A stretch of DNA of 33,455 nucleotides, taken from an uncultured bacterium. Lineage in GTDB: Bacteria; Nitrospirota; Thermodesulfovibrionia; Thermodesulfovibrionales; CALJEL01. The number at the start of each line of letters is the position of its first letter. The stretch's first letter is position 1. The notes under the pieces are model-generated. The model did no database searches and had not been told where the DNA came from. It worked only from the letters and a program-made list of their open reading frames with translations. Shown piece by piece: positions 1-7,005 of this stretch. The position numbers were made by a program, and so were the translations under genes. The DNA lies in assembly GCA_938074335.1 (NCBI GenBank), contig CALJEL010000035.1:1-33455 (forward strand). Reading direction: 5' to 3'.

Positions 1-140
1 AAGAAGAAGGACAAGACCAATGAGCTGCTTTAACAATACAGCCTCTATAGAGAGGATCGTCTATGCAGTAATCAGTCATTTAAATGATAAATGGAGGATT
101 AAACCCTTAGATGAATTTACACAGAGATCTTGACACTACC
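1..140 (+). mobile_element. Right end of an IS256/mutator-family insertion sequence (partial)
   Basis: The window opens inside an insertion sequence. A transposase C-terminus (2..133) is followed at once by a terminal sequence, roughly 115-140, whose outermost bases TTGACACTACC match the style of IS256-family right inverted repeats (family knowledge from memory). The left end and most of the transposase lie outside the window, so the matching inverted repeat and the target duplication cannot be tested. The boundary at 140 is inferred from that terminal motif. The element ends about 50 bp before the tlpA-like start codon, so it probably replaced or separated that gene's native upstream region. 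Confidence 0.6.
2..133 (+). CDS. IS256/mutator-type transposase, C-terminal fragment (5' end off window)
   Basis: Frame 2 is open from the window edge to TGA at 131-133 and gives 43 residues. They begin RRRTRPMSCFNN and continue with SIERIVYAVISHLN, a KW pair and a final DEFTQRS. The R-T-R-P-M start, the S-x-E-R-I-x-Y helix and the terminal F-T-Q resemble the extreme C-terminus of mutator-family DDE transposases. The catalytic DDE residues would lie upstream and cannot be seen. The fragment is shorter than common ORF cut-offs because the start is missing. Competing reading: frame 1 ends in a stop at 31-33 and encodes only a lysine-rich decapeptide, which is less convincing. Confidence 0.7.
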   Translation, partial: RRRTRPMSCFNNTASIERIVYAVISHLNDKWRIKPLDEFTQRS

Positions 141-191
141 CAGGCGATTCGGTTAATTGACCTTTTCTTTACTGTCTATTATAATAAAGTT

Positions 192-683
192 ATGAGGTTT
201 CTAAACATTTTAATAAGTTTTACCCTCGTTCTGAGCTTCTCTTCAAGGCTTTATGCAGAGTACAGACAGGCTCCTGACTTCAGTCTTAATGACCTCAATG
301 GAAAAGCGGTAAAGTTATCTGATTTTAAAGGCAGGGTGGTTCTACTGAATTTCTGGGCTACCTGGTGTAATGTCTGTGTGGATGAAATGGATGGCCTTAA
401 TAAGGCTTACAGGGATATGAAGGACAGGGGATTTGTTGTGATAGCCGTATCCATAGATCAGTCAAAAAAGGCTGTGTCAGATTTTGTGAAACTCAAAGGT
501 CTTGAATTTCCTGTCCTGCTTGATCCTGAAAAGGAGGTCTATTTTGATAGATATGCTGTCTTTGGTCTTCCTGCAAGTTTTCTAATTGATAAACAAGGAA
601 ATATTAGAGAAAGATATATGGGCGAGGAAGACTGGCAGGACAGGAGTTTTACTGAAAAGGTCCTTAAACTATTAAATGAGTAG
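192..683 (+). CDS. TlpA/ResA-like periplasmic thiol-disulfide oxidoreductase
   Basis: This is a thioredoxin-fold protein of the AhpC/TSA-Redoxin (TlpA/ResA) type. It probably reduces or relays electrons to disulfides of exported proteins or cytochrome c apoproteins. From the start at 192 it has 163 residues: a signal peptide or anchor (hydrophobic residues 3-18, A-x-A-like cut after LYA), then A-P-D-F-S-L, then the redox motif W-C-N-V-C (Cys59, Cys62). A cis-Pro-like G-L-P-A-S segment lies near residue 150. An upstream ATG at 111 is in frame, but it overlaps the transposase gene and its extra 27 residues sit in front of the signal peptide, so I reject it. The chosen start has only a weak ribosome binding site. 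It is followed 11 bp later by a lipoprotein gene on the same strand. Confidence 0.85.
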   Translation: MRFLNILISFTLVLSFSSRLYAEYRQAPDFSLNDLNGKAVKLSDFKGRVVLLNFWATWCNVCVDEMDGLNKAYRDMKDRGFVVIAVSIDQSKKAVSDFVKLKGLEFPVLLDPEKEVYFDRYAVFGLPASFLIDKQGNIRERYMGEEDWQDRSFTEKVLKLLNE

Positions 684-694
684 GGGAGGTAACC

Positions 695-1033
695 ATGTTC
701 AGGATAATATCAATTTTAATCATCTCAATTATAGTTTCTGGATGTGCCTCAACCTTTCTTGTTTATAAGGATGGGAAGGCACAATATTTTGGCTCCAATA
801 GAAAGGAGATTCAGGAGCTTCTCTGTAAGACGGATGATCTCAAGAGGGTTCTTGAACAGGCAAAGACAATTGATGAGTTAACAAGGCAATCGCTCTATAA
901 ATATACCTGTTTGGAACTTAACGGCGAACAGGTAAAGAAGATTTACTCTGACCTCTCGCCAGAACAGAGAAAGGATCTGAGACTTGCCTTCAGAAAAGAG
1001 GGGTATGATATTAATTATTATCCCTGTGGTTGA
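695..1033 (+). CDS. Small putative lipoprotein of unknown function
   Basis: The 112-residue product starts with a short hydrophobic signal and a lipobox, V-S-G-C at residues 14-17, so Cys17 would be lipidated and the protein anchored to a membrane facing the periplasm. The mature part is charged and mostly helical, with further cysteines at about 44, 72 and 111. I recognise no domain. A strong ribosome binding site (GGGGAGG) lies 7 bases before the ATG. It probably forms a two-gene unit with the TlpA-like gene. The pairing with a thiol oxidoreductase and the spare cysteines could mean the two act together, but that is a guess. Confidence 0.7.
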   Translation: MFRIISILIISIIVSGCASTFLVYKDGKAQYFGSNRKEIQELLCKTDDLKRVLEQAKTIDELTRQSLYKYTCLELNGEQVKKIYSDLSPEQRKDLRLAFRKEGYDINYYPCG

Positions 1034-1049
1034 CTCGAGGGAAGACTAT

Positions 1050-1070
1050 AGCCATTCTGTAGGAATGGCT
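1050..1070. terminator. Hairpin between convergent genes, possible bidirectional terminator
   Basis: AGCCATTC (1050-1057) pairs perfectly with GAATGGCT (1063-1070) around a 5-base loop. It lies between the lipoprotein gene and the stop codon of rsmE, which converge here. Neither side has a clear T run, so termination is inferred from position and symmetry only. Confidence 0.4.
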
Positions 1071-1789
1071 TAAAGGTCACCATAAATAAATTGTAAAAGG
1101 CCCAGGGCTGTTATTGTAGCAGTTTCTGCCCTGAGTATCCGTGGTCCAAGACCTGCCTGAATAAAGCCTTTTGATGCTGCCATATTTATTTCATCAGGTG
1201 AAAAACCTCCTTCAGGACCCATTATGCAGTAAATTTGAGAGACCCTTTGAGCAGGAATAATTTCTTTCAGACCCTTTTTTGAATCTTCATAAAAGATAAA
1301 GCCTTTAAATCTTTCATCCATCAGTCTTAAAAAATCCTCAAAGAGGATTGGTTTATGTATAGCTGGTATCTCTGTCCTTCCGCATTGTCTCACAGACTCC
1401 TTTGCAATCTTATGCCATCTTTCGTATTTTTCTGTGCTTCTTGCAATGGTCCTCGAGCTTATAACAGGGTATATCTCTTTAACGCCAAGCTCTGTTGCCT
1501 TTTGTATGACAAGGTCCATCTTTTCACCTTTAAGGATTGACTGGACCAGGATTAATTTGAGGGATGATTCTGTATTGACCTTTTCTGTTCCTTTTATTTT
1601 TGCTATTACCTCTTTTTTATTTATTGAGATAATCTCTGCTGAGTGGACATTCCCCCTATCATCAAGTATATGTAACAGATCAGCCTTCTTTAATCTAAGG
1701 ACATTTATCAGGTAATGGGCATCCTTATCCGAAATCCTGACTTCCTTTTGAGGAGACAAAGTCACGGAAGGTATTATGATACGAGGCAT
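1070..1789 (-). CDS. rsmE: 16S rRNA (uracil1498-N3)-methyltransferase RsmE
   Basis: RsmE is a SPOUT-class methyltransferase that methylates U1498 of 16S rRNA using S-adenosylmethionine. The protein shows an N-terminal PUA-like part with H-Y-L-x-x-V-L-R, the segment Q-K-A-T-E-L-G-V near the middle, and the C-terminal knot motifs G-P-E-G-G-F-S and L-G-P-R-I-L-R-A-E-T-A that form the SAM site. Reading from the ATG at 1789 gives 239 residues, usual for the family. A TTG ten codons upstream (1819) is in frame but would start inside the spacer after the cold-shock gene's terminator hairpin. Neither start has a good ribosome binding site. Confidence 0.93.
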   Translation of the reverse strand: MPRIIIPSVTLSPQKEVRISDKDAHYLINVLRLKKADLLHILDDRGNVHSAEIISINKKEVIAKIKGTEKVNTESSLKLILVQSILKGEKMDLVIQKATELGVKEIYPVISSRTIARSTEKYERWHKIAKESVRQCGRTEIPAIHKPILFEDFLRLMDERFKGFIFYEDSKKGLKEIIPAQRVSQIYCIMGPEGGFSPDEINMAASKGFIQAGLGPRILRAETATITALGLLQFIYGDL

Positions 1790-1823
1790 TAGATTTTTAA
1801 GACTGAATAAAGGATACAATTAA

Positions 1824-1852
1824 GCGGAGGGGAAACCCTGTTTCCCCTCCGC
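1824..1852 (-). terminator. Strong hairpin terminator after the cold-shock gene
   Basis: A perfect 12-bp stem, GCGGAGGGGAAA (1824-1835) with TTTCCCCTCCGC (1841-1852), encloses a 5-base loop. It begins 8 bases past the csp stop codon. On the minus strand the stem is followed by TTAATTG, a poor T tract, so it may act as a terminator or a 3' stabiliser, leaving rsmE less expressed than csp. Confidence 0.6.
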
Positions 1853-1859
1853 AACTTTC

Positions 1860-2063
1860 TTAGAGCTTCACTACATTGATTGCCTTTGGACCGCGTGCGC
1901 CTTCTTCAATGTCAAACTGCACGCGCTGACCTTCTGAGAGCGTCCTGAAGCCATTTCCCTTGATGGAGGTATAATGAACGAAGACATCTGGACCATTATC
2001 CTGCTGGATAAAGCCAAAGCCCTTCGTCTCATTAAACCACTTCACCTTTCCTTCGTACGGCAT
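1860..2063 (-). CDS. Cold-shock domain protein (CspA family)
   Basis: The 67-residue product is a single cold-shock domain, an OB fold that binds single-stranded RNA or DNA and acts as an RNA chaperone. The RNP1 motif K-G-F-G-F-I is at residues 14-19 and RNP2 V-F-V-H-Y at 27-31. It starts [10 protein letters not shown], typical of the family, and the length is canonical. A strong ribosome binding site (AAGGAGG) lies 9 bases upstream of the ATG. The gene is flanked by a 125-bp leader and a 12-bp terminator hairpin, so it is likely its own transcription unit. Confidence 0.96.
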   Translation of the reverse strand: MPYEGKVKWFNETKGFGFIQQDNGPDVFVHYTSIKGNGFRTLSEGQRVQFDIEEGARGPKAINVVKL

Positions 2064-2188
2064 ACTGCTTAAACCTCCTTCTTCCCTGATTCCTCAGGTA
2101 ACTCAGCCTGAAAACTACAGGCAGGCAAATGAAAGAATTCATTCACCACTCTTTTTTAGCATACATCAATAATTGATAAAAAGTAAAG
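2064..2188 (-). promoter_or_regulatory. Leader/promoter region of the cold-shock gene
   Basis: This 125-bp non-coding stretch separates csp from the upstream Roadblock gene. On the minus strand it has an AT-rich part with TTTACT and TATGCT 18 bases apart (a possible but weak promoter). After it come a C-C-T-G-A / T-C-A-G-G hairpin with a GGAA tetraloop and a possible GCCTG/CAGGC stem. Structured leaders are common for cold-shock mRNAs; here the role is inferred. Confidence 0.3.
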
Positions 2189-2545
2189 TTAAATCTCCTT
2201 CTGTATTTTTGGAGCTGTTATCTTGAGGAAGAACCTTGCCTTTCCAATATTTCCATCAGGTTCTGTTACAAGTATAAGATAATATTCCGGGGTGATCTTT
2301 CTTAATATAATTTTATATCTTTCTGTAGCTACAGAGAATTCATCCATGTTTCCGAGCTGGAGATTTTCAAGGGCAAAATTCATTGTTTTTAAAATGGCTG
2401 AGAACTCTGCACTGAGTGCTGACTGATCAATATTGTCTTTCTGGATGTAGGCATCAACAGGTATTCCATCAGATGCTATTATAAAGGCACCCACCGAGCC
2501 TTCCACCTTTGTGACAAGAGCTTTAAGGATTTCTGAGAAGCTCAT
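2189..2545 (-). CDS. Roadblock/LC7-domain protein (MglB-like)
   Basis: The 118-residue product matches the Roadblock/LC7 fold, small dimeric proteins that regulate Ras-like GTPases such as MglA or act as scaffolds. Visible marks are an N-terminal helix, the strand G-A-F-I-I-A-S-D-G-I-P-V-D and the later F-S-V-A-T-E-R-Y-K-I-I-L-R strand pair, where residues are arranged as in MglB-type proteins. No GTPase gene lies nearby. Its start overlaps the end of the upstream TPR gene by 23 bp, so the two are translationally coupled and probably work together. Confidence 0.75.
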   Translation of the reverse strand: MSFSEILKALVTKVEGSVGAFIIASDGIPVDAYIQKDNIDQSALSAEFSAILKTMNFALENLQLGNMDEFSVATERYKIILRKITPEYYLILVTEPDGNIGKARFFLKITAPKIQKEI

Positions 2546-3563
2546 CTTTTCTCTTCTTTATAGCCTCAAGAAAATTAATCAATTGCTGGGTAATTACTTC
2601 ATTGCCTTTCCCCAGTATCTTAAGGAATGCCTTTAGTTCCTCAAGCCTCTGTATAATCCTTCTGTCTTCAGGATGTTCTGAAAGCATCTTTTTGTAGACC
2701 TCTATTGCCTTTGGATAATTGCCCTGCTGGATTAATCTGTCAGGATAGGAAAAATCAGGTTCTGGCATCTCAAGCCCTGTAGAGGTTATCTCTGGTTCAG
2801 CCTCTACAGGTTCAACAGGGGTTATCTCTTCAACCTCTATCTCAGGAGGTTCAACAAAAAATTCCTCCTCTGTCTTGATATTATTAACTTCTAATAAAGT
2901 TGCTTCCTGCTCCTCTGGATAGCTCATGTTTTCGGGCTCGGGTTTAACTTCTGGAATCTCCTCGGCCTCGGTGACCTCTTCATGGAGTGCTTCCTTTGAA
3001 TAAAATTCATCCTTGAATTTTTCAAATTCCTCTTCACTGTAGGAGGTCCTGGTCACGGGCATAAAACCCTCAAGATCAAAATGTTCTGGTTCCTCCTTTA
3101 CTGGCTCAGGCTTTGAAAGCTCTATGGGTCTTGAGGCAGGAGGCTCAGGTTTTTCCTCAATTTTTTGGGTCTTCAGTGTTTCAAGAGCTGATTTTGCCTC
3201 TTCATCAAGGGGATTAAGTTTCATGATCCTACTGTATGCATCAATTGCCTCTGAAATCTCACCCAGCTGTGCTGATATCTCTGCTACCTTTTTCAGTGCA
3301 AAGAGGTTATCCGGTATGGCTGCTGTGACCTTTTTAAACTCATCACGTGCCTCTTTAAGCATGTTTTTTTCAAGGTATATCTTTCCAAGTGCAACCCTTG
3401 CTGTCATGTAATTTGGCTGATTTTCAAGTCCCTTCAAAAGGACAGAGATAGCCTCCTCAAGCATTCCTGCCTTTCTGTATTCTTCTGCAAGCGGGACAAA
3501 GAGTTTTGAAAGGGGATCCTTTTCAACCTTCTCTTTGAGTTTCTCAATGTCTTCTTTTGCCAT
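2523..3563 (-). CDS. Tetratricopeptide-repeat protein with acidic, Pro/Glu-rich linker
   Basis: The 346-residue product has about three TPR units in residues 1-130 (for example E-E-A-I-S-V-L-L-K-G-L-E and A-R-V-A-L-G-K-I-Y-L-E). A long acidic linker rich in E, P and V follows at about 135-275. A lone TPR-like unit (G-N-Y-P-K-A-I-E-V-Y-K-K-M) sits near the C-terminus, then a charged helix. There is no signal peptide or membrane segment, so it is probably a cytoplasmic scaffold. The C-terminus overlaps the start of the Roadblock gene, and TPR-Roadblock pairing suggests a signalling or polarity module. No ribosome binding site is obvious before the ATG. Confidence 0.75.
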   Translation of the reverse strand: MAKEDIEKLKEKVEKDPLSKLFVPLAEEYRKAGMLEEAISVLLKGLENQPNYMTARVALGKIYLEKNMLKEARDEFKKVTAAIPDNLFALKKVAEISAQLGEISEAIDAYSRIMKLNPLDEEAKSALETLKTQKIEEKPEPPASRPIELSKPEPVKEEPEHFDLEGFMPVTRTSYSEEEFEKFKDEFYSKEALHEEVTEAEEIPEVKPEPENMSYPEEQEATLLEVNNIKTEEEFFVEPPEIEVEEITPVEPVEAEPEITSTGLEMPEPDFSYPDRLIQQGNYPKAIEVYKKMLSEHPEDRRIIQRLEELKAFLKILGKGNEVITQQLINFLEAIKKRKDELLRNP

Positions 3564-3589
3564 GTTATTATAATTTTGCTTGAAATCCT

Positions 3590-4185
3590 TTAAAAAGTCA
3601 ATATTTTAACTGAAGGGAAAAACTTATTTTTTACCTTTTCTGTGTACTCTCTAAAAACCTCTCCAAACCTGTCCAGCAATTCCCTTTCCTCAAGGGGTAT
3701 GATTATGAGGTTCACTATGAGGAAGTCAAATATAGTGAGGATTGCCACAGGGATATTCCCGGTGAAAAGAAATATACCTGTAAACATAGTCGTATGGGCA
3801 AGATATGTGGGATGCCTCACTATGGAGAAAGGCCCTTCTGTTATAAGTCTAAAATTTATTTTTTCAGATACCTCTGGAATACCCATGAGGCCACGGAGAC
3901 CAAGGAGTTTTCCTGTCCAGATATGAAGAGCTGTTCCTGCTATTATTAATCATACTCCGGGATAATCAATGGAAAAGGCATTTTTATTGTAAGGCCCAGA
4001 AGATATTCCCTATTCTTAAAAATAATCCATGCAATCGGTGGCCAGAGTATGGCAGGCATAATATAGGTTAGAAGACCGAGTCTTTTAAATATCCTTGAGA
4101 GTCCATGAACAGGTATCCAGAAAAGGGGTACCACAGGACATACCATTATTGTAACAAGGGCTATAAGATTGATTAAGTTCAGCAT
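3590..4185 (-). pseudogene. Isoprenylcysteine/PEMT-like membrane methyltransferase, broken by a one-base frameshift
   Basis: Two minus-strand frames make one protein. The first (4185 to 3946) gives two membrane segments and ends P-L-I-I-P-E-Y-D. The second is open from about 3949 and continues L-I-I-A-G-T-A-L-H-I-W, then G-L-M-G-I-P-E-V and the family signature G-P-F-S-I-V-R-H-P-T-Y-L, ending at 3590. Joining them needs one extra base, most simply one more T in the GATTAATAATAG run near 3946-3950. The RHP-x-Y-L motif and trailing E-E-R-E-L-L are typical of isoprenylcysteine carboxyl methyltransferase-like enzymes, which methylate lipids or small substrates at the membrane. It starts inside the hypE end (7-bp overlap). 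It could be a real pseudogene or a sequencing error. Confidence 0.7.
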
Positions 4186-5174
4186 ATCCGTGGAAGCTGT
4201 TCTCCTGAAAGCATATCTATTATCCTTGTGCCTCCAATCAGGGTTTTAAGAAGCACGATACCCTCTGGCTTCTCCTTTACAATTCCTATGATGGATGCCA
4301 GTGTTTCACCTGAGCCTTTCAATAGATAAAGTGTTTTTTCAGAATGCTCTTCAGGAACGAATATCACCATTATGCCTTCATTCGCTACATAGAGGGGATC
4401 CAGTCCTAATATCTCACAGGCACCCTTGACCTGTGGAAGCACAGGTATTTTATCTTCTTCTATTTCAATGCATAGACCTGTTTCAATGGCTATCTCTTTA
4501 AGGGTCGTGGCAAGTCCACCCCTTGTAGGGTCACGCATGGCATGTATATTTATGGATGCATCAAGCATCTTTCTAACAATATGGTTAAGGGCCTTTGTAT
4601 CACTATGAAGAGGTGGTTCAAAGGTGAGGCCATTTCTTTGTGAGAGGATACTTGTACCATGAGTCCCGACAGGTCCGCTTACTATTACCCTGTCACCAGG
4701 CCTTATGCAACCTGGATGAATTGCCACATTGTCAGGAATAATGCCGACTCCTGAGGTGTTAATGAATATACCATCAGCCTTCCCCTTCTCAACAACCTTG
4801 GTGTCCCCAGCCACTATCCTTATGCCTGCCTTTTCAGCAGCACCAGCCATGGAGATGAGTATCTTCTGAAGATCTTCTATCTGAAAACCCTCTTCTATGA
4901 TAAATCCTGCTGTAAGATAAAGTGGTGTGGCTCCCATCATGGAGAGGTCATTAACCGTGCCATTTACCGCAAGTTCTCCAATATTGCCTCCAGGGAAAAA
5001 TAGAGGTGTTACTACATATGAATCTGTGGTAAAGGCTAATTTCCCATCTACCTTATCAAGGATTGCAGCATCTCCTGTCTCTGTTATTGAAAACCGTGGA
5101 AGAAAATATCTTCTCAAAAGCTCATGCATGAGCTTCCCACCACTACCATGACCGAGGAGTATCCTTTCAGACAT
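4179..5174 (-). CDS. hypE: Hydrogenase maturation protein HypE (carbamoyl dehydratase)
   Basis: HypE receives a carbamoyl group from HypF on its C-terminal cysteine and dehydrates it to the cyanide ligand of [NiFe]-hydrogenase. The sequence has the PurM/SelD-like ATP-binding fold: L-L-G-H-G-S-G-G-K near the N-terminus, A-V-N-G-T-V-N-D-L-S-M-M-G, the V-A-G-D-T-K-V-V segment and R-D-P-T-R-G-G-L-A. It ends in the diagnostic L-P-R-I-C. The ATG at 5174 shares a base with the TGA of the preceding TPR gene; a GTG one codon upstream is also possible. No other hyp or hydrogenase genes are in the window, so hypE is detached from its usual cluster. SelD is excluded by the C-terminal PRIC. Confidence 0.95.
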   Translation of the reverse strand: MSERILLGHGSGGKLMHELLRRYFLPRFSITETGDAAILDKVDGKLAFTTDSYVVTPLFFPGGNIGELAVNGTVNDLSMMGATPLYLTAGFIIEEGFQIEDLQKILISMAGAAEKAGIRIVAGDTKVVEKGKADGIFINTSGVGIIPDNVAIHPGCIRPGDRVIVSGPVGTHGTSILSQRNGLTFEPPLHSDTKALNHIVRKMLDASINIHAMRDPTRGGLATTLKEIAIETGLCIEIEEDKIPVLPQVKGACEILGLDPLYVANEGIMVIFVPEEHSEKTLYLLKGSGETLASIIGIVKEKPEGIVLLKTLIGGTRIIDMLSGEQLPRIC

Positions 5175-5887
5175 CACTGATATTTATTTTTTGACCTTTT
5201 TCCTGAAAGTCTTGCCCTCAGAAGACCGAGGTACTTGTTTAGTGGATTGTTTCTTTTCAAAAAGGGTAGTACAGGCTGTTGCCTTATTCCCAGGCAGGCG
5301 AGCTCTTTAATGGCCTCTTTATTGTCATTGTCAATCTTGAGGATCTTAAAAAAACAATCTACCGCAAGTCTTTTATTGCCAGACAACAGATAGGTCCTTC
5401 CAAGATGAAGATAGAAAAAAGGAAGAAAAAATTCCCTTCCAATGCCAGCCTTCCTGGTATATATATTAAGTGCCTCAATGCAGAGGTTAATTCCATCTCT
5501 GTATTTTTTTTCTATAAGTGCAGTAAGATAACCATCAAGACACATCATATAGGGGTCATCCGGATGAAAGAACCTCACCTCTCTTGTGAGAAAAAGGGCC
5601 TCATTAAATCTTTTTCTTTCAATCAATTCACAGGTCCTTTTAATATATTCACCGAGGTTCTCGGCAAGTATGAGCTTTTTGATATCTTCTACAATCCAGG
5701 CATGCTCCTTTATTGCCTGTTCGGTGTCAGATATTCCTTCCTTTTTTCTTATTGAAATAATCTGATTTTCCGAGGATATCTTTGTAAAAAGACCCGGGCC
5801 ATGCAGTTCAGAGTCAATGGAGAAAGACCTTTCCCGTAAGATAAATTCTGTTGAAAGGTCTCCTTTGTGTCTTACAGTTATATTCAT
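5174..5887 (-). CDS. TPR-containing protein of unknown function
   Basis: The 237-residue product has no signal peptide. Its first 55 residues are beta-rich (M-N-I-T-V-R-H-K-G) and match nothing I know. The rest is helical with TPR-like repeats, clearest at G-R-T-Y-L-L-S-G-N-K-R-L-A-V-D and D-N-D-N-K-E-A-I. The C-terminus is basic. The ATG overlaps the cysteine desulfurase stop (ATGA) and the stop overlaps the hypE start (TGATG), so it is translationally coupled to both. A role alongside desulfurase or HypE, for example as a docking factor, is only a contextual guess. Confidence 0.6.
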   Translation of the reverse strand: MNITVRHKGDLSTEFILRERSFSIDSELHGPGLFTKISSENQIISIRKKEGISDTEQAIKEHAWIVEDIKKLILAENLGEYIKRTCELIERKRFNEALFLTREVRFFHPDDPYMMCLDGYLTALIEKKYRDGINLCIEALNIYTRKAGIGREFFLPFFYLHLGRTYLLSGNKRLAVDCFFKILKIDNDNKEAIKELACLGIRQQPVLPFLKRNNPLNKYLGLLRARLSGKRSKNKYQ

Positions 5888-7005
5888 AGATTTCTCAGTC
5901 TTGAAATCTCGTATTTTATTATCTCCATTGCCTGTGATATCTCTTCCTGAGTGGTGTCTTTACCTGTACTTATCCTCACAGAGGAGAGGGCCCTTTCGTC
6001 ACTCAGACCCATTGCCTTAAGTACATGACTTGGTTTTTTCTTCCCAGCATGGCAGGCAGCTCCAGCAGAGATGGCAACCCTGTCAGAAAGTCTTGAGACA
6101 AGTTCTGTGCCCTCTATCCCATCTATAGAGATATTAATTGTATTTGGAAGCCTGAATGTCCTGTGTCCATTAAGGCTTATTCCCTCAATTGAGAGGAGCC
6201 CTTCAAGAAGCCTTTCTGTGAGGTTCTGGAGCTTACTTTTCCATACCGGCATTTCAGAGGCTGCTATCTCTGCAGCCTTTCCAAGACCTGCAATGCCAGG
6301 GATGTTTTCGGTGCCAGGCCTGAGCCCCATTTCATGACCTGCACCATGAAGTATGGGCCTTAGGTCAATACCATGCTTTATATAAAGGGCACCAATTCCT
6401 TTAGGTCCGTAGAACTTGTGAGACACCACTGTAAGCATGGAGACATTGAGCTCCTGTACAGATGTAGCTATCTTTCCAATGGATTGAGCAGCATCTGTAT
6501 GAAAAAGGATGCCCTTTTCCTGAACGATCTTCCCGATCTCAGATATGGGCTGTATCACACCTGTCTCATTATTGGCATGCATTATGGTAACGAGGATGGT
6601 GTCCTTTCTTATGGCATTGACGAGCTCATCAGGCTCCACCATACCATGTGAGTTTACAGGAAGATATGTGACGGTGAATCCAATGGATTCAAGATATCTG
6701 AGGGGATTTATTACAGAAGGATGCTCTATGCTTGAGCTTATTATGTGACCCTTGCCAAATCTAAGGGCTGTGCCGAGGATTGCAAGATTGTTGGATTCAG
6801 TTCCACCTGAGGTGAAGATTATCTCTCCTGATCTTGCACCGATAAGTCTTGCCACACTGCTTCTGGCTCCATCAATGATTAATCTTGCCTTTCTGCCATA
6901 TATATGAGAGCTCGAGGGATTGCCAAATTCCTTGAGTGCATTCATTACAGCCACCTCTACCCTTGGGTCAACAGGTGTGGTGGCATTATAGTCAAGGTAT
7001 ATCAT
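5884..7005 (-). CDS. Cysteine desulfurase of the selenocysteine-lyase-like (SCLY) type
   Basis: This is a PLP-dependent class V aminotransferase-fold enzyme that removes sulfur (or selenium) from cysteine (or selenocysteine) as a persulfide. It starts M-I-Y-L-D-Y-N-A-T-T-P, has G-G-T-E-S-N-N at 67-73, His95, H-T-D-A-A-Q at 169-174 and the PLP lysine Lys197 in S-H-K-F-Y-G-P. The active-site Cys318 lies in G-A-A-C-H-A-G. The G-A-A-C-H active-site loop, plus R-P-G-T-E-N-x-P-G-I-A-G-L-G-K-A-A-E, resembles animal selenocysteine lyase more than IscS (S-x-S-A-C-T). Length (373) fits. It sits between rapZ and the TPR gene with 4-bp overlaps. Given the two selenoproteins in this window, a selenium-delivery role is plausible but unproven. 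Confidence 0.88.
   Translation of the reverse strand: MIYLDYNATTPVDPRVEVAVMNALKEFGNPSSSHIYGRKARLIIDGARSSVARLIGARSGEIIFTSGGTESNNLAILGTALRFGKGHIISSSIEHPSVINPLRYLESIGFTVTYLPVNSHGMVEPDELVNAIRKDTILVTIMHANNETGVIQPISEIGKIVQEKGILFHTDAAQSIGKIATSVQELNVSMLTVVSHKFYGPKGIGALYIKHGIDLRPILHGAGHEMGLRPGTENIPGIAGLGKAAEIAASEMPVWKSKLQNLTERLLEGLLSIEGISLNGHRTFRLPNTINISIDGIEGTELVSRLSDRVAISAGAACHAGKKKPSHVLKAMGLSDERALSSVRISTGKDTTQEEISQAMEIIKYEISRLRNL

Noticed and set aside
111-191. Longer N-terminus for the TlpA-like protein
   Set aside because: It overlaps the transposase end and would place 27 extra residues before a clear signal peptide.
1031-1048. TGA after the Cys-Gly end of the small lipoprotein as a possible Sec codon
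   Set aside because: The frame closes five codons later at TAG and the following hairpin lies at the wrong place and lacks a G-rich loop.
4179-5174. SelD (selenophosphate synthetase), which would fit the selenium theme
   Set aside because: The fold is shared, but the C-terminal P-R-I-C and the overall pattern are those of HypE.
5279-5755. Plus-strand 158-residue ORF
   Set aside because: It lies wholly within the minus-strand TPR gene, resembles no family, and breaks the array's coding direction.
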